From the NCBI GenBank assembly GCA_018857735.1, contig JABMCL010002055.1, forward strand, positions 1,788,501 to 1,852,500: DNA of 64,000 bases. The letters are read 5' to 3'. The position numbers and the translations under genes are program-made. The first letter of the stretch is position 1. Each line of letters starts with the position of its first letter. The notes beneath the pieces were generated by a model. The model was not told where the DNA came from. It did not search any database and saw only the letters and a list, made by a program, of their open reading frames with translations. Of this stretch, positions 32,938 to 44,763 are shown piece by piece. The DNA is from Alviniconcha marisindica. Its lineage: Eukaryota > Mollusca > Gastropoda > Provannidae.

Positions 32938-33275
32938 AACGGCGGAAGCATGGTCTTGTGCGGAACTACGAAGTGTGTTGTGGTATCGCATTTGAATAGC
33001 TTTTGTCCAGGATCATGGAACACGTGTACAGAAATGCTGTCTTCCTTGCTTCCGTATTAGAGGCTCTTGAGTCCAAACCTATACATTTTTCCTGTCTCAG
33101 CAGACGCAGTAAACTCCCCTACCCCACTCCGTCCACTCCACCTCTTCTCTGGTCCGTCTTGCGTATTTTAATGACTAGCTGGTTTTGACCATACATTGAC
33201 GTCTACTCCACAGCGGCTCGTTTCTCATGTCTGTGATGCCTTCATATAATGACCGCACTCTTCCTTGTCTTGCAG

Positions 33276-33466
33276 GCCTGCTGGTGCCAGTGCCACACTC
33301 AGGAGCGTCGTTGCCAGGCAGAAAGCAGTCTGAGTACTCCAGGAAGTGGTTTCGCAAGCTAAAGGCGGACCCAGTCCGCTACGCCCACTTTAAACAAATG
33401 ACCAAAGAGAGAATGAGAGAGCACAGGCTCAGGAAAAAGGCTCGACATTATAACTTGCAGCAGTGA
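33276..33466 (+). CDS. Cassette 26: phase-1 terminal exon, DP-motif peptide
   Basis: The acceptor is gcactcttccttgtcttgcag in its last bases; junction G+gc gives Gly. It has 63 residues to TGA. N-terminal LLVPVPHSGASLPGRKQ is a hydrophobic/Pro-Gly stretch rather than a basic helix; core WFRKLKADPVRYAHFK, then QMTKERMREHRLRKKAR and the tail HYNLQQ. The opening Gly-Leu-Leu is like the broken cassette at 32828, 450 bases upstream. DPVRYA is shared with cassette 27. Confidence 0.82.
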
Positions 33467-33638
33467 CCCCGCAAAGGAGTACCTCGCCCTCAGCTTCTCT
33501 GGGGAATCAATTAACCGTATGCACCACCGTTCCCACCCCAGCTTCACCAAATGTTTCTGTGCACCCAGAAGCGGTGTTTTGTGGCGCTGATTGTGGTAGC
33601 GACGTCACAGCACTCAGTATATGTCTTGTTTCTTGCAG

Positions 33639-33835
33639 ACCTGGTGACCTCACTGCAGCTTGGCGCGAACCGAGGTTATCGCAGAGACTATGAGCAGTGG
33701 CACAGTCAGCGCTGGCAGAGAGTCAAGCAGGACCCTGTCCGTTACGCCCGCTGGAAAGAGCAAGCCAGAGCCAGCATGAGAAAGTCCAGAATGAAGAAGA
33801 AGATCCAGTCGCTGGGCAGGAACACGATGTCATGA
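33639..33835 (+). CDS. Cassette 27: phase-1 terminal exon, DP-motif peptide
   Basis: The acceptor is atatgtcttgtttcttgcag; junction G+ac gives Asp. It has 65 residues to TGA. N-terminal LVTSLQLGANRGYRRDYEQ, core RWQRVKQDPVRYARWK, then EQARASMRKSRMKKKIQ and the tail SLGRNTMS. It is only 363 bases after the start of cassette 26, the tightest pair in the array, and shares DPVRYA with it. The WQRVK part anticipates cassettes 30 and 31. Confidence 0.83.
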
Positions 33836-34139
33836 CAGTGACGCTTTCGCACGTTGCAGCAACGATGCTTGGGCTCTCCCTTCTTGGCAGACGAAGGGGA
33901 TGAGTGAATGAGTCAGCAACACATTGACTGCCATCCTCGTTTCGTCCCCATAGTCCCGCTCTTGATCTTGATTTAAACCGTAAACTGGATCGAACCCGGG
34001 TTTAATCATCAGTGGAAAATGGCTGAAAGACTTGGATGAATCGTGAGGGCGCAGTTGAGAGTACTGTCGACGATATTTCTTGAGGCATTGAATCGGTACA
34101 AGGAGTGACCGTGAAATACTTCTTATGATATTAGCTCAT

Positions 34140-34710
34140 CTCGGCTGCTGTGTTGGAGGGGGAATGCTTTGTTGGAGTATCGTTCGTTCTGGAAGAGAAA
34201 ATGGAGTCGACGGAGTCGATCATTTGGTTCAGAAGAGAGAAAGAAAGATTATCGAAGAAAAATCATTTGTTCGAGAAGGGAAAATACAGGATGGGTTGTT
34301 TGGTCTGGAGTGGGAAATGCACTGTCGAAGTCGAAGGCTCGTTCGGTCAGGAAGGGTAACAGGACTGTCGAAAGATGGTTTGGTCAGGATGGGAAATGCG
34401 CTCTCAAAGGATCGTTTGGTCATGAATTGGTAGTAATGGCACTGTCGAAAGATCGCTTTGTCAGGAAGGGTTAGTAAAGGCACTGTCGAAGGCTTGTTTG
34501 GTCAGGAATGGTAAAGGCACTGTCGAAGGATCGTTTGGTGAGGAATGGTAAAGGCACTGTCGAGAGGTTCGGTCAGGAAGAGACATTTATTGAAGGGTCG
34601 TCATCGGGGTATGGGTGCACCGTCAACCGATTCTTTCGTCCGGAGAGAAAGGAGCTGTGGAAGCAGCGTTTGGTCCGGCTCTGTCTGATCATAAGTAGGT
34701 CCCCTTTTGA
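34140..34710 (+). repeat. Degenerate tandem repeat, unit about 36-45 bp
   Basis: Recurring aaaggcactgtcgaagg and tcgtttggtcaggaa phrases, diverged and of uneven spacing. Open frames on the + strand over it reflect the repeat only. Confidence 0.8.
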
Positions 34711-36990
34711 GTAAGGGACTTGTGTTTCTTTTGTTGGGGATCGAATGTGCAGGCGTTGTTTGTTTACTATGTGTCCCAGGGCTTTGACTGGTCGGGGTGG
34801 ATTTGCTCGTTGTACATCTGTTGTGTAACCGTTCGTAATCTAACAAGAAGACGCCTCTTTTGGTATGAAAGGACACTACTTACTTACAACCTGGTAGTTC
34901 CGACCCGGCTACTGTTGTTGACTCGTCCTGATGTGACCCTGTACTGTTGATGGGACGGTAAAATTCAAGAACAAACAGTTGTTGGCAGAACTGGTGCTAG
35001 AGTTAAGCGCTGTGTCCAACATAATGGGAATGGGAAGATTATATATTTGTCTGAACATGGTTTTTGAGATGATTGTGTTGAAATGCAAGAATCTCACATT
35101 AGCGGCGAAGCAACACGAAGCAAACAAAACACAGATTGTTTACTGCCCATACTAACAGGAGAAAAATCCTTTTGAATGCATGTGAAGTGTGGACGCTAAT
35201 TTGTAATTCACATACTTGACATGCGCGGTCGCACGCTTTACGGACAAACAACAATCACAGAACTAGATCCAACACAAATGCGAGATAAAAAAACACACGA
35301 CTTAACGAAAAGATTACACAAGGATACTATCACACTTTCTAATCACCCGCATCTTTAGCGTGTAATCGTGTCAGAAACAACAAATGAAAATAAGAATGAT
35401 ATAGATACACATCCTCGTGCACATGTGGGGATCATTGCTATGATTGGCGGATCGCATCCTGCAGATTCTGATTGATTTACAGCCCGTACTGGCCGCATGG
35501 GAGGAATCCACTGTCTGCGTTGGCACATCAAATGGGACTTTTACAGAGCTTGTTATTATTAAGATATGATTTTCGGGGTATTTACAGTACGTTTCAGTGT
35601 TTTGTTTTTCCATCCGACCCTTACCTTAGTCGGATATTTGTGAATAGGCGTTTTATTTGGGTGAAAAACTTGATTATTGACTGATACTGCAGGTATTCCG
35701 ATTCTTTAGTTTTACTTGTATCAATGCTATTTTGAAATGATTAACCTTACTAGGCAGTATTTTCGGGTGGTAGTTTGGGTACGACTGACTGGTTGACCCA
35801 TAAAGAATGCATCCTTAATCTGGTGAATGTGTGTGTACAACGTAAAATCGTAAACAGATCGTCTGTTGACATACGAGTAAGCGTTTTGTAAGGGGGAAGT
35901 GGAAAACAGATAACTAGTTTTTATCGCCCAATCGACCATATCAGGGCAAAAGTGGAAAAATGATGAATTCATGAGTTCTGTCTTCCCAATCGCATTATTT
36001 TCTGTCAGTTCTTTATTTCTGTGCTTGTTCCTTTTAATCGATTACATTAAAATGAGATCCAAACACATAAAAGGTTCAAAAGACTGCTATTTATTAGGAC
36101 AAAACACAACATGCGGATTTTCGGGGTAATCCCATTTATCAAGATACAAAACGACACTTAAACAACGGTTAAACGGTGAACAAAGAGATGTAGAACTGAG
36201 ACACTTGTTGAGCTATGTTGTTTTCGTGTCCAATACTTGGAAGAACGATTTATAGGTTATGCGAACAATAATCTTGTATACAGTTCTGTGTAGAATACAA
36301 GAATGGCAAGCTGCTTTAATACTTTTCGCTTGCTTTCGTTATACATTTGCATGCGCGTACCCTTATTTTGTTACTTACATTTCTATGATTTGTGTTGTCA
36401 TTTGTTCGATAAACTATTAAATTCCTTCTTTTATCAAATGTCTTCGGTCGTTTTCTGTGTATGGCTGCAGCAGTGTAATTTATTGAAAGTGGATTAAAAA
36501 CTGTGATTATAATTTCAATTCCCATACCCATAGTAGCTGGTAGAGAAGTTTGCAGAAGTTGGACATCACTATTAAACCCTGTCTCGGTACTTCATTCGTC
36601 AAGCTGCGTCTACCCATGTCTTTCACAAAATTAAGGATCCTCCCTGGTTCTCATACACGTAGCTTCACTAGGTGTTTTGTTTCAAGGACTTGACGTAAGA
36701 CAACTCACACGAGAAGGAAGTGGTTAGACAGATCTCGTTTACTGAATGAAATAATGAGAGGTTGTTCTTCGGCAATGAGGTATCTGAGGTTCGATCACAC
36801 CAAGCGCACACTCTGCATTCAGTTCAGTAATGTTACGGGATTCTTTCCTCTTTCGAAGCCGTGTTTTGCTGCTGCAACAAAAGCAACCACTCGTAGCTAG
36901 ATAAGTACGTGTATATATATCTCAGATTAAACTGACATATAATTCTACAGTTGTGTACGCATACATACATATACACACGCACGCGCGAGG

Positions 36991-37025
<35 letters not shown>

Positions 37026-37299
37026 CAAATCGACCAGCTTTTCTGAGCAAACATTCAGACGCATGCGGCATTTGTTTATAAATGCGGAAAGGATGTGACT
37101 GCATATGATGTTTTATCGATTGAAAGTAAAGAAAGGTGGAATTCCCTGAGCGAAAGTGATGGATGCAGCAAAAGCCCCGTGTGTTGAACTGTTGATTATT
37201 GTTGGGGTGGGGGGGGGTGGGGTGTAGTTCAGTATTGGTGTTCTCTTTGTTACTAAAGTTAATTCCCTCGACTGAAATTCAGTCACTTTGATGGCTTGG

Positions 37300-37680
37300 T
37301 CACTCAACCGAATAACGTACAATAATACACTGACCAGTTACCTGCACAATTGCTACCCACACAACTCAGTCTCACGCTCACGCAACACACCGACTCAAGT
37401 AACGTACAGTACACTGATTAGTCACTTGCTCACTCACTACTCACTCGACCCACGACTCAGTAATGTATATCACATTAATCAAGTGCTCACGCAATACTTA
37501 CTCGATCCTGACTCGAGTAAGATACAACACACTGGCTTACTCGGAACTCACTCGACCCAGTCGACTCAAGTAACGTACAACGGTGATCAGTCACTTGCCC
37601 ACTCACTATTCGCTCGACCCATTGACTCGAGTAACGTGCAATACACTGTCATCATCAGCCAAACAGTACAATAACCTGAT
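37300..37680 (+). repeat. Degenerate tandem repeat, unit about 60 bp
   Basis: Recurring gactcgagtaacgtacaat, acactgatcagtcact and tgctcactcactactc phrases. It lies 300 bases before cassette 28. Confidence 0.75.
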
Positions 37681-37766
37681 GAGTGAAGGAACAAGTGATT
37701 AAACCGAAGGGTCGTTTTTGCTTTTGCGTTGTTTGTTTTTTAAATAGTGTGCGCGCGCGTGCGTGC

Positions 37767-37813
<47 letters not shown>

Positions 37814-37986
37814 ACACGAATAGATCACTCACTTACAACTAAAAAAGATGTGCATTAACAGATCCACGGACGAACGAACGAGTACCTGAAAGTACACAAA
37901 AGTAGACAAGCAAAGGTTCCCAAATGACAGTCTGAAGCCAATCGTCCACGGTGACTTGGGTAACCGTGTGGTGGTGTGTCTTTCAG

Positions 37987-38291
37987 GGCTGCTGCAGGTC
38001 GCCCAGCATCACCTGGGCGGCACCGACCCCAGGGGACCCACAGGACTGAGCACAGCCTGGGAACGACTGAAGCAGAACCCACTGCGTCACGAGCGTCGGA
38101 AACAGCGCAACAGGGAGGATGTCCGGAGGTACAGAGAGAAGAGGAGGAGTGATCGACAGAAAGCAAGCACGCCGTATACTTGGAGAGAGAACGTCAGAAA
38201 CGTCGGAGGAGTGCAGCAGAGGATGTCAAAGAGTGGAGAAACAGAGCAATGGGCAAGAGTTAGAGGTACAGAGGGAGAAAGTGACGAGTGA
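37987..38291 (+). CDS. Cassette 28: phase-1 terminal exon, NP-motif, His type, long tail
   Basis: The acceptor is ccgtgtggtggtgtgtctttcag in its last bases; junction G+gg gives Gly. It has 101 residues to TGA. N-terminal LLQVAQHHLGGTDPRGPTG lacks the usual basic helix; core AWERLKQNPLRHERRK, then QRNREDVRRYREKRR. After residue 55 comes a 45-residue tail rich in Ser/Gly/Glu/Arg (ending TEGESDE). A cgtcagaaacgtcgga-like phrase in the tail recurs just downstream (38180-38400), so the tail probably derives from a small repeat read through. Confidence 0.78.
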
Positions 38292-39109
38292 ACAACTGCA
38301 GAAAGCTGACGTGAGGACAGCGTCAGAAACGTCGGAGCAGCACAACAGGTTGTTTCGACGGAGCAACACTGGATGACGTCAGAAACTTCGCAAACAACAC
38401 ATCGGGGAAGGGAAAAAACGACGTCAAATGAGCAGAGAGCAACAATCGTATAAAACGTGCACACCGTGTTGGACACAAACGTTTCAGACAACATAAGCCT
38501 TAAACGCCTTGTCTGAGTTATGTGACAGATTTCAGACACTTCGAGAAACCACGAGACATGGACGGCACCGAAAATGACAGTTGAGCAAAGTCACAGTCTA
38601 GCATGCTTCTGTTGATCAAAAACAAATGTACACGAATGAACAATTTCGGAGACTAAATAATACTGAAACTATGAGAAAACGATGCCACAACCTTGCTTTT
38701 TGCTGCAATGATCACTGACATTGCCCAGCTAGGAACGCTGATGAAATCAACTTCTGGAGAGAGAAACACCCCAAACTGAAGTGAAACAAAACAGAGAACT
38801 TGATGAATGCGGAGGCGAGAAATCAGGTAAGAGGAATCCAGGGGAGCTTTAAAAGCCTTCTGTCCCCTACATTCGCTTGACTGTTCTTTGTTGACAAAGA
38901 GTGAAATTTGATTACTTACTTATCTGAAAAAGAAACACAACAGGAATGACTGAAATCAACGACAATGACAGCCTGCCCAAGTCTCATAAACTGTAGGCTA
39001 CGCAAGTGAACAAACTGAAAACGTAAATGCTGTTTTCTGAATATGTGATGAATCGGGTGTGGCAATAACGCCTGCATACCTAACAAACGGGATGGAGAGT
39101 ATGGCGCTT

Positions 39110-39320
39110 CGTGCAAGAGCAAATGCATACGCCACGCTTCGTACTAAAGCAAACAATAACGCATACGCCACGGGTCGTACTACAGCAAACAATAATGCAT
39201 ACGTCACGGGTCGTACTACAGCAAACAATAATGCATACGTCACGGGTCGTACTACAGCAAACAATAATGCATACGTCACGCTTCGTACTAGAGCAAACAG
39301 TAATGCATACGCCGGAGAAA
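39110..39320 (+). repeat. 36-bp tandem repeat
   Basis: About six copies of a unit with gcatacgtcacgggtcgtac and agcaaacaataat. As 36 is a multiple of 3, frames stay open on both strands (Asn-Ala-Tyr type on the + strand), but there is no cassette motif or acceptor. Confidence 0.9.
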
Positions 39321-39600
39321 GAATCTCGCGGTGATAAAACGACGACATACAGTTCCTGTGTTGATCGGTACTACCAACGGACAGGCCTGTTACGCATACT
39401 TCATTCACAGACGCAAACCATTATATCCGGCCCAGTTCGTGCTCGAAAGAGTCACTCAGCTTTTTATCAACAACAGTAAAATAGGTCGCAGTGTAGGGAA
39501 CCTGTGCAACGGACACCTAGACATCCGCCGAACACTCGCTCTTCGCGCGCTGACTGCTATGTAGTAACCTGTGCTGAGCCTGTCTTGTGCTGTCTTGCAG

Positions 39601-39851
39601 GTGCCGGCGCCAGAGCACACCCAGGCAGGCTCCCCATCTCCACACTGGGGCGTTGGCACTCCGCGAGACCGTACTTCCCCGGGCACCACGAGAGGGCGAG
39701 ACAGCGCCAGAGCATCAACAGGCGGCGGCACTGGGAGAAGGTGAAGCAGGACCCAGAGCGCCACGAGAAGACCAAGCGACTAAACAAAGAGGCTGTCAAG
39801 CGATACCAAGCTAGGAAGAAAATGCTGAGACAGCAGTCGCACTCTCAGTGA
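39601..39851 (+). CDS. Cassette 29: phase-1 terminal exon, DP-motif, His type
   Basis: The acceptor is gcctgtcttgtgctgtcttgcag in its last bases; junction G+gt gives Gly. It has 83 residues to TGA. It has a long Pro/Gly/Arg N-terminal extension (AGARAHPGRLPISTLGRW and on) before the basic helix; core HWEKVKQDPERHEKTK at about residues 42-57, then RLNKEAVKRYQARKKM and the tail LRQQSHSQ. His follows DPER, and RHEK is shared with cassette 30. GC content is clearly higher here than in the spacers. Confidence 0.83.
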
Positions 39852-40388
39852 GGAGGAGGAGGAGTTGACCTTTGTGGGGGAATGATACCGAAACAAGTGA
39901 GGGGTCCTTCTTCTGCTGCATGCCGTTGAGTTTTTTAGTTTTTTTTAGTTGTTGTTTTTGTTTTGGGTTTTTTGTTTGTTTGGTTGTTTTTTGTTTTTTT
40001 CCGTGCTAGAACCGACAGTTCAGTCACCGAGTGAACCTGTTGCGGTAACGTCACGTGTCTGTCGCGAGAGCCCGGTTTGCAGTGGAGTCACGGAAGACCG
40101 AACAGGACATCAGTCTCGCTTACCGACTGGCGTGTACAGTTACTGGAAACACACCAACACACACGAAGGCGACGTCCCACTCCCCGTCTCCCCTCACCGC
40201 TTTGCTGCTGTTGAGATGGCCACCGACACAAAGAAGCAAAACGGATAGAACAGATCACAAATTTGTATTTCATTGTAGAGAACTTCGATCGGACAACTGG
40301 GTAAAAACGTGAGATCAGGCCTGGAACGATGTTTTACTGTAGTATGGCAGTAATTACCACAAACCACCCACCCCACCACTTTTTGTAA

Positions 40389-40428
40389 TATTATTATTAT
40401 TATTATTATTATCATCATCATCATCATT
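40389..40428 (+). repeat. (ATT)n(ATC)n trinucleotide run
   Basis: About 40 bases of trinucleotide repeat, 140 bases before cassette 30. Confidence 0.95.
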
Positions 40429-40568
40429 TGGAACCGACCATTCTTCCTTGTTCTTGTGTGCGTTACTTCATAGAAACCTTCATGCATTTCATTCTGATGC
40501 TACTGCTTATTCCTAAGAGAGGTATGGACTTACCAGCCCGCCTGAAGCCTTCTTGTGTTGTCTTGCAG

Positions 40569-40813
40569 AGCGAGAGTTCGGCTGGGCAGCAGGGTACCCC
40601 CAGCATGGTCCGGGAACCAAGAGCCAGCGCCAGTGGCAGCGAGTGAAGTGCGACCCTCAGAGACACGAGAAGAACAAGCAGCAGAACAGAGAGGCCGCCA
40701 GGAGATACAAGGCCAGGCTAAAGATGAGAAAACAGATGATGATGAGGCAACGACTGCAGATGGCCAGGTTTCAACACCCGTCGGGTGTTAAAGAAAGAGA
40801 AGGGACACGCTGA
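40569..40813 (+). CDS. Cassette 30: phase-1 terminal exon, DP-motif, His type, long tail
   Basis: The acceptor is gccttcttgtgttgtcttgcag in its last bases; junction G+ag gives Glu. It has 81 residues to TGA. N-terminal REFGWAAGYPQHGPGTKSQ, core QWQRVKCDPQRHEKNK, then QQNREAARRYKARLKM. The tail is long and Met/Arg/Gln-rich (KQMMMRQRLQ) and ends HPSGVKEREGTR. The NREAARRY block is shared with 31 and 32. Overlapping frames show a second motif-free ORF. Confidence 0.82.
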
Positions 40814-41953
40814 GTCAGGAGAGCGGAGAAGCGCTCTACAAAGCCTGGCAGCTAATAGAGCTGAAAAAAAAGAGACCGTGGGAAGGGAAAGATGGCAAAT
40901 GGCCGGATTTCAACATCTGAGGGACAAGGAAAACAGACAGCGGTTCAGCGGAGACCCCCAGGCAGCAACAGCCAGAACAGGATAGAGATTGCAATGACGT
41001 GCCGGCGGTCTCGGATGGCACGCGAGACTACCATAGTGATCAACGAGGGGCGGTGATGCCCAAAGATTGGAGAGGAGCAGCTGAAAAATGACAAGATCCG
41101 GCAGTTAGAGTACGAAACAAGTCCAAACAGAGGCAACCGCCACAGGACTGGAAACGATTTGGACGGATGCCGGGGGGGGAGTGGTCAGTTGAATCCAAAG
41201 ACTGACAGCTCACCGGGAAATCTTCAGGTCAGGCTGAGGCGGAGAGAGCAATCACCGACTTCAGCCTTCTTTTGGAGCTCATGGCCCTTGCGTTGGAGCA
41301 TCACGACTCATGGCCTGCTTTGGTGGGAATGCCTGGTGGCCAGAGAAGAGCAACATTTGTCATTTTAAAATGTGCTACTGGCTTCTGATAAATAACACCA
41401 GCAGCAGCACTACATACACACTCATGCTGCAAAAAAACGTACTCGTTTGTAAACAGACTAGATAAAACAAAAAAAAACATAGTTTTGTATCTCAGTGAAC
41501 AAGTTTGAGACGATTGCTACCCAGAAACCAGTGTTCTCAGATAACGGCTCAGGTTTTTAATTGGTAAAAACAAAGAGGTTCGAATCTGTGTCGGCGCACA
41601 TTGGTGTACAGAAATGTCCTGTACCATTGTCTCTTGTGCTTCACGACCACGAAGTCGGTCAATGGATTTTGTCCTGGACGACACGAACATTGGTTTTCGA
41701 GTATGAAAGTAACCAATGTTGGTTTTTGAGTATGAAAGTAACCAATGTTTACCCTTTAGCTCTGTACTTACTATCCGTCCCTTGGTAACCTTCGGCGACC
41801 ACACTTCGCTTCCTGCTTGACACGAGTGGCGTTTCATTGCTTCGAGTCTCTCCTTCCTCTTCAAGGTCGTGTAAACGTTTTGTTTTCAGGGTGGAAGTCA
41901 AACGTGTGCTGACCCGCCCGAGAATTTATCAGTGTGTTGTGGTTGTCTTTCAG

Positions 41954-42153
41954 GTGTGACAGCGAGGCAGAGAAGCGCATCAGAGAGGATGGCGGGGCAG
42001 TCGAGCGTGACGAAGGGTCAGCAGAAGTGGCAGCGTGTGAAGCACGACCCTGCCCGCCACGAGAGAAGGAAGCAACTGAACAAGGAGGCTGCCAGGCGCT
42101 ACTACTACAGGAAGACGATACAGAAAGGGCTTCCTTCGTTACCATGGAGATGA
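41954..42153 (+). CDS. Cassette 31: phase-1 terminal exon, DP-motif, His type
   Basis: The acceptor is agtgtgttgtggttgtctttcag in its last bases; junction G+gt gives Gly. It has 66 residues to TGA. N-terminal VTARQRSASERMAGQSSVT, core KWQRVKHDPARHERRK, then QLNKEAARRYYYRK and the tail TIQKGLPSLPWR. The last 25 bases of the coding part are the first unit of the minisatellite that follows. Close to cassettes 29 and 30 (LNKEA, AARRY). Confidence 0.83.
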
Positions 42154-42375
42154 GGCTGCCAGACAGGAAGACTGCAGGAAGACGATACAGAAAACGCTTC
42201 CATGTAGATGAGGATGCCAGACAGGAAGACGATACAGAAAACGCTTCCATGGAGATGAGGATGCCAGACAGGAAGATGATACAGAAAGCGCTTCCTTCGT
42301 TTCCATGCAGATGAGGGTGCCAGGTGCTGCTAATACAGGATGATACAGAAAATGCTGCCTTCCTTTTCCTGGATA
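42105..42375 (+). repeat. Minisatellite seeded at the 3' end of cassette 31, unit about 47-57 bp
   Basis: The phrases gacgatacagaaa, cgcttccatggagatgag and gatgccagacaggaa recur four to five times. The first copy of the gatacagaaagggcttcc part lies in the coding end of cassette 31. Confidence 0.85.
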
Positions 42376-43899
42376 TGACGTCACCTTGCATGATGGAAGT
42401 ACGGTTTGCATAAGCACTGAAAAAGGCGCGCGCGTTAAAACAACGTGCTGGGTGGATGTTGGGGGTGACGTTATCATCCTTGATGGAAATGCTTTTTCAC
42501 ACACGCATTGGAAAGGACGCAAGGTTTCAAACAGTGTTGATGAACGGATCTCTGGAGATGAAAAAGCCAAGAAAGAAAGGAAAAGTGCATCAAACGCTAC
42601 AGCCACAGAGTAGGACGATTCGAAAAATGGACAGAGACAGAGAGAGGAAGTAGTCAGTCATTGGTGTGTCGTGTTATCTGTCCATTGAGCTGATGAAGAG
42701 TCGGCAGAGTGTCAAACTCAGTAAACAGATAAATATAAGTCACGTTTGTAAAGTCCTTTTTAGATAAAAGAAACAAACAGACATGAATTTCCAGTGCTGC
42801 CTTCCCTCTACTTCTTGGTTCTTAATGTCCTCGGATGTCAAATGACCCTAATAGTCTTCTCATCTTCTCTGGTAGGGCCTCGCTTTCGCTCCCTTCGTAG
42901 CACAGACAAGATTTCACGCCAGAATTTGTATTGGGAATGTTGTGTTGTAACTTGTATAATGTATCGTAACTTCGGGCGCCGCGACGCAAATTGACCTGAA
43001 CACCTAGAAAATGTGGAACTGATTCCATCTGCAGGCTTCATTTGGTGGTCCTATCAGTATTTAAAGAAAGAAATACTGTTTTTGTTTCGAATTTGAGCTC
43101 GTCACGGCTCAAAAAGGTCGGCTTTTGACGTATTTGAGACTTTTGCCACGCAGTCCGGCCTTGTTCATGGCGTCACTCATACAGACCCTTGGGCATGAAA
43201 TGGCAGCACTCGCGGTCATGTTTTTGCGGCTTTGAAGAAACAGGACCAGAAATCTAGTTAAAAACTGCTGTGTGTCTATTTTCCTTTTATTGCACTCCTG
43301 TCGGTATGACCTTTGGTGCTTCTCGCTTCGTTTGCTCTAAAACAACTGCTTTCGCGGATTCCTCTCCCAGGCCTGGTGGAAGCAGACACTTATAATGTGC
43401 GCTCTTCAAGACCCACCTTCAGAGGCTTTTTGAACGATTTTTTTCTTCCGGTGTTCCTTTCCCCAGTCCTTGTGAAGGCGGTATAGAGTCAGCGTTTCTC
43501 CCTTGGCCTCTTCCTGAAGTTCTGTGTTTGCAGCAAACCATTTCTGTTCCTCTTTTTAACCTGATCCTGATGTCGGAAGCAGTCAGTGTTGCTTTGTTCC
43601 TCAGCGGCCCGTTGTCCTGGTAGAGGTCGGAAACGAACAGGTTAGTGTTGTTTCCCCAGACTGATGAAGATGCCGTTATGATTGTTTTAAATTCGGGGAG
43701 AACCTGCTTCCTCTTTGCCAACGCCTTGAAAACTAGCAGACTGCAAAAAATGTCGAAGTGATTTGTTTTTAATTTGGTGTGCTCGTTTCGTTTCGGAATG
43801 TCTTGCATTTTTTAGGCTGCGTTGCTGCTGGGCTTCGTGCGATTTTGACTGTTTGGTGATGCGAGCAGTATGATCGTGTTGGTGCACCGTGTATTTCTG

Positions 43900-44497
43900 A
43901 TCGCCTAATCCTGTGTTGACGCGGTTGTGATCGTGCATTTTTGAGTCCATAGTTGATGCATGGCTCCGGATCAACGTGAGAAAATCAGACTGTTCGTGTG
44001 ACATCTGGTGGCGTGACAGCGTGAAATTCTGACTATGTTACATTGTTAGTGTGTCATAAAACTCTATGTTGATGCGCCGTGCAGCTCTGACTGTGTTTGT
44101 GCCTCAGGAAAGGAAGCCTGACTGTGGCTGGCACGACGTACAGTTCGGACTATGCTGCTGCGCCGTGAAATTATGACCATGTTGGGGGGTCACGAAAAAT
44201 ACGATTGTGTTTGTGCAACGAGCAGAGTCCGACTGCGTTGGTGCTTCGTGAAGGTTCGGCTATGGTGCTGCGTCATGAAATTCTGTGTTCATGAAATTCT
44301 GACAGTGTTGGTGCTTCCGTGAAAATGAATATGTTGGTGCGTCGTGAAATTTCGGCTATGGTGGTGCGTCATGAAATTCTGTTGGTGCGTCATGACATTC
44401 TGACAGTGTTGGTGCCGCGTGAAATGATATGTTGGTGCGTCATGAATCTGACTGTGTTGGTGCGTCATGAATCTGACTGTGTTGGTGTGTCTTGCAG
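43900..44497 (+). repeat. Degenerate repeat leading into the acceptor of cassette 32, unit about 27-35 bp
   Basis: Phrases such as gactgtgttggtgcgtcatg and gaaattctga recur many times and become more regular toward the 3' end; the last unit is gactgtgttggtgtgtcttgcag read through the splice site. The acceptor itself is therefore one variant of the repeat. Confidence 0.8.
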
Positions 44498-44763
44498 TGT
44501 CGGGCGATGGTCGGAGACGGGAGCAGTGCAGCGAGAGCTGGCTGCGGTTGAAGCAGGACCGAGCACGCCACGAGAGCAAGAAACGCCAGAACCGAGAAGC
44601 CGCCAAGCGCTACAGGGACAAAGCCAAGCAGGCCAACTTTACGATGGGCGCGTACAGTCTCCACCATGCCGCGTCTCTCTACGGCTTATACCCGACATCC
44701 GCATCCGCCGCCTGGCCCCACAACTCGCCTGCAGACAGCGGCCAGAGCCAGCTCAAGGATTAA
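44498..44763 (+). CDS. Cassette 32: phase-1 terminal exon, DR variant, His type, long tail
   Basis: The acceptor is tgtgttggtgtgtcttgcag; junction G+tg gives Val, the first of six Val-junction cassettes. It has 88 residues to TAA. N-terminal SGDGRRREQCSE, core SWLRLKQDRARHESKK (Arg for Pro), then RQNREAAKRYRDKAKQ. The 40-residue tail is aromatic/Ala/Ser-rich (MGAYSLHHAASLYGLYP), unlike any other. Its last nine residues, ADSGQSQLKD, are coded by the first unit of the 46-bp minisatellite downstream. Confidence 0.82.

Larger units (their letters stand above)
29388..33275. other. Spacers between cassettes 23 and 26
   Basis: Outside cassettes 24, 25 and the two broken ones: a poly-G run (30054-30074), a short GA run with a reverse-oriented retroposon-tail-like stretch near 30177, another near 32620, and about 1.3 kb (31500-32800) in which I recognise nothing. 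Confidence 0.5.
33836..37986. other. Gap between cassettes 27 and 28
   Basis: Apart from the two degenerate tandem repeats, a (CA)n run (36992-37023) and a (GC)n(GT)n run (37749-37811), this 4.1-kb stretch is AT-rich with nothing recognised. It separates the Tyr-type cassettes from the His-type group 28-32. Confidence 0.55.
38292..41953. other. Spacers between cassettes 28 and 31
   Basis: Outside cassettes 29 and 30: the 36-bp repeat, the trinucleotide run, a 28-base doublet near 41695-41750 (gagtatgaaagtaaccaatg) and an acceptor-like tgttttcag at 41889 followed by no motif. Nothing else recognised. Confidence 0.5.

Noticed and set aside
39059..39408. Frames of 91-136 codons on both strands
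   Set aside because: 36-bp tandem repeat; no independent evidence of coding.
41881..41950. Acceptor-like tgttttcag at 41889, 64 bases before the cassette 31 exon
   Set aside because: No motif follows; the second AG at 41953 carries the phase-1 cassette frame.
43360..43500. ctctcccag followed by gcctggtggaag, resembling a cassette start
   Set aside because: The phase-1 frame continues without any DP core or basic character.
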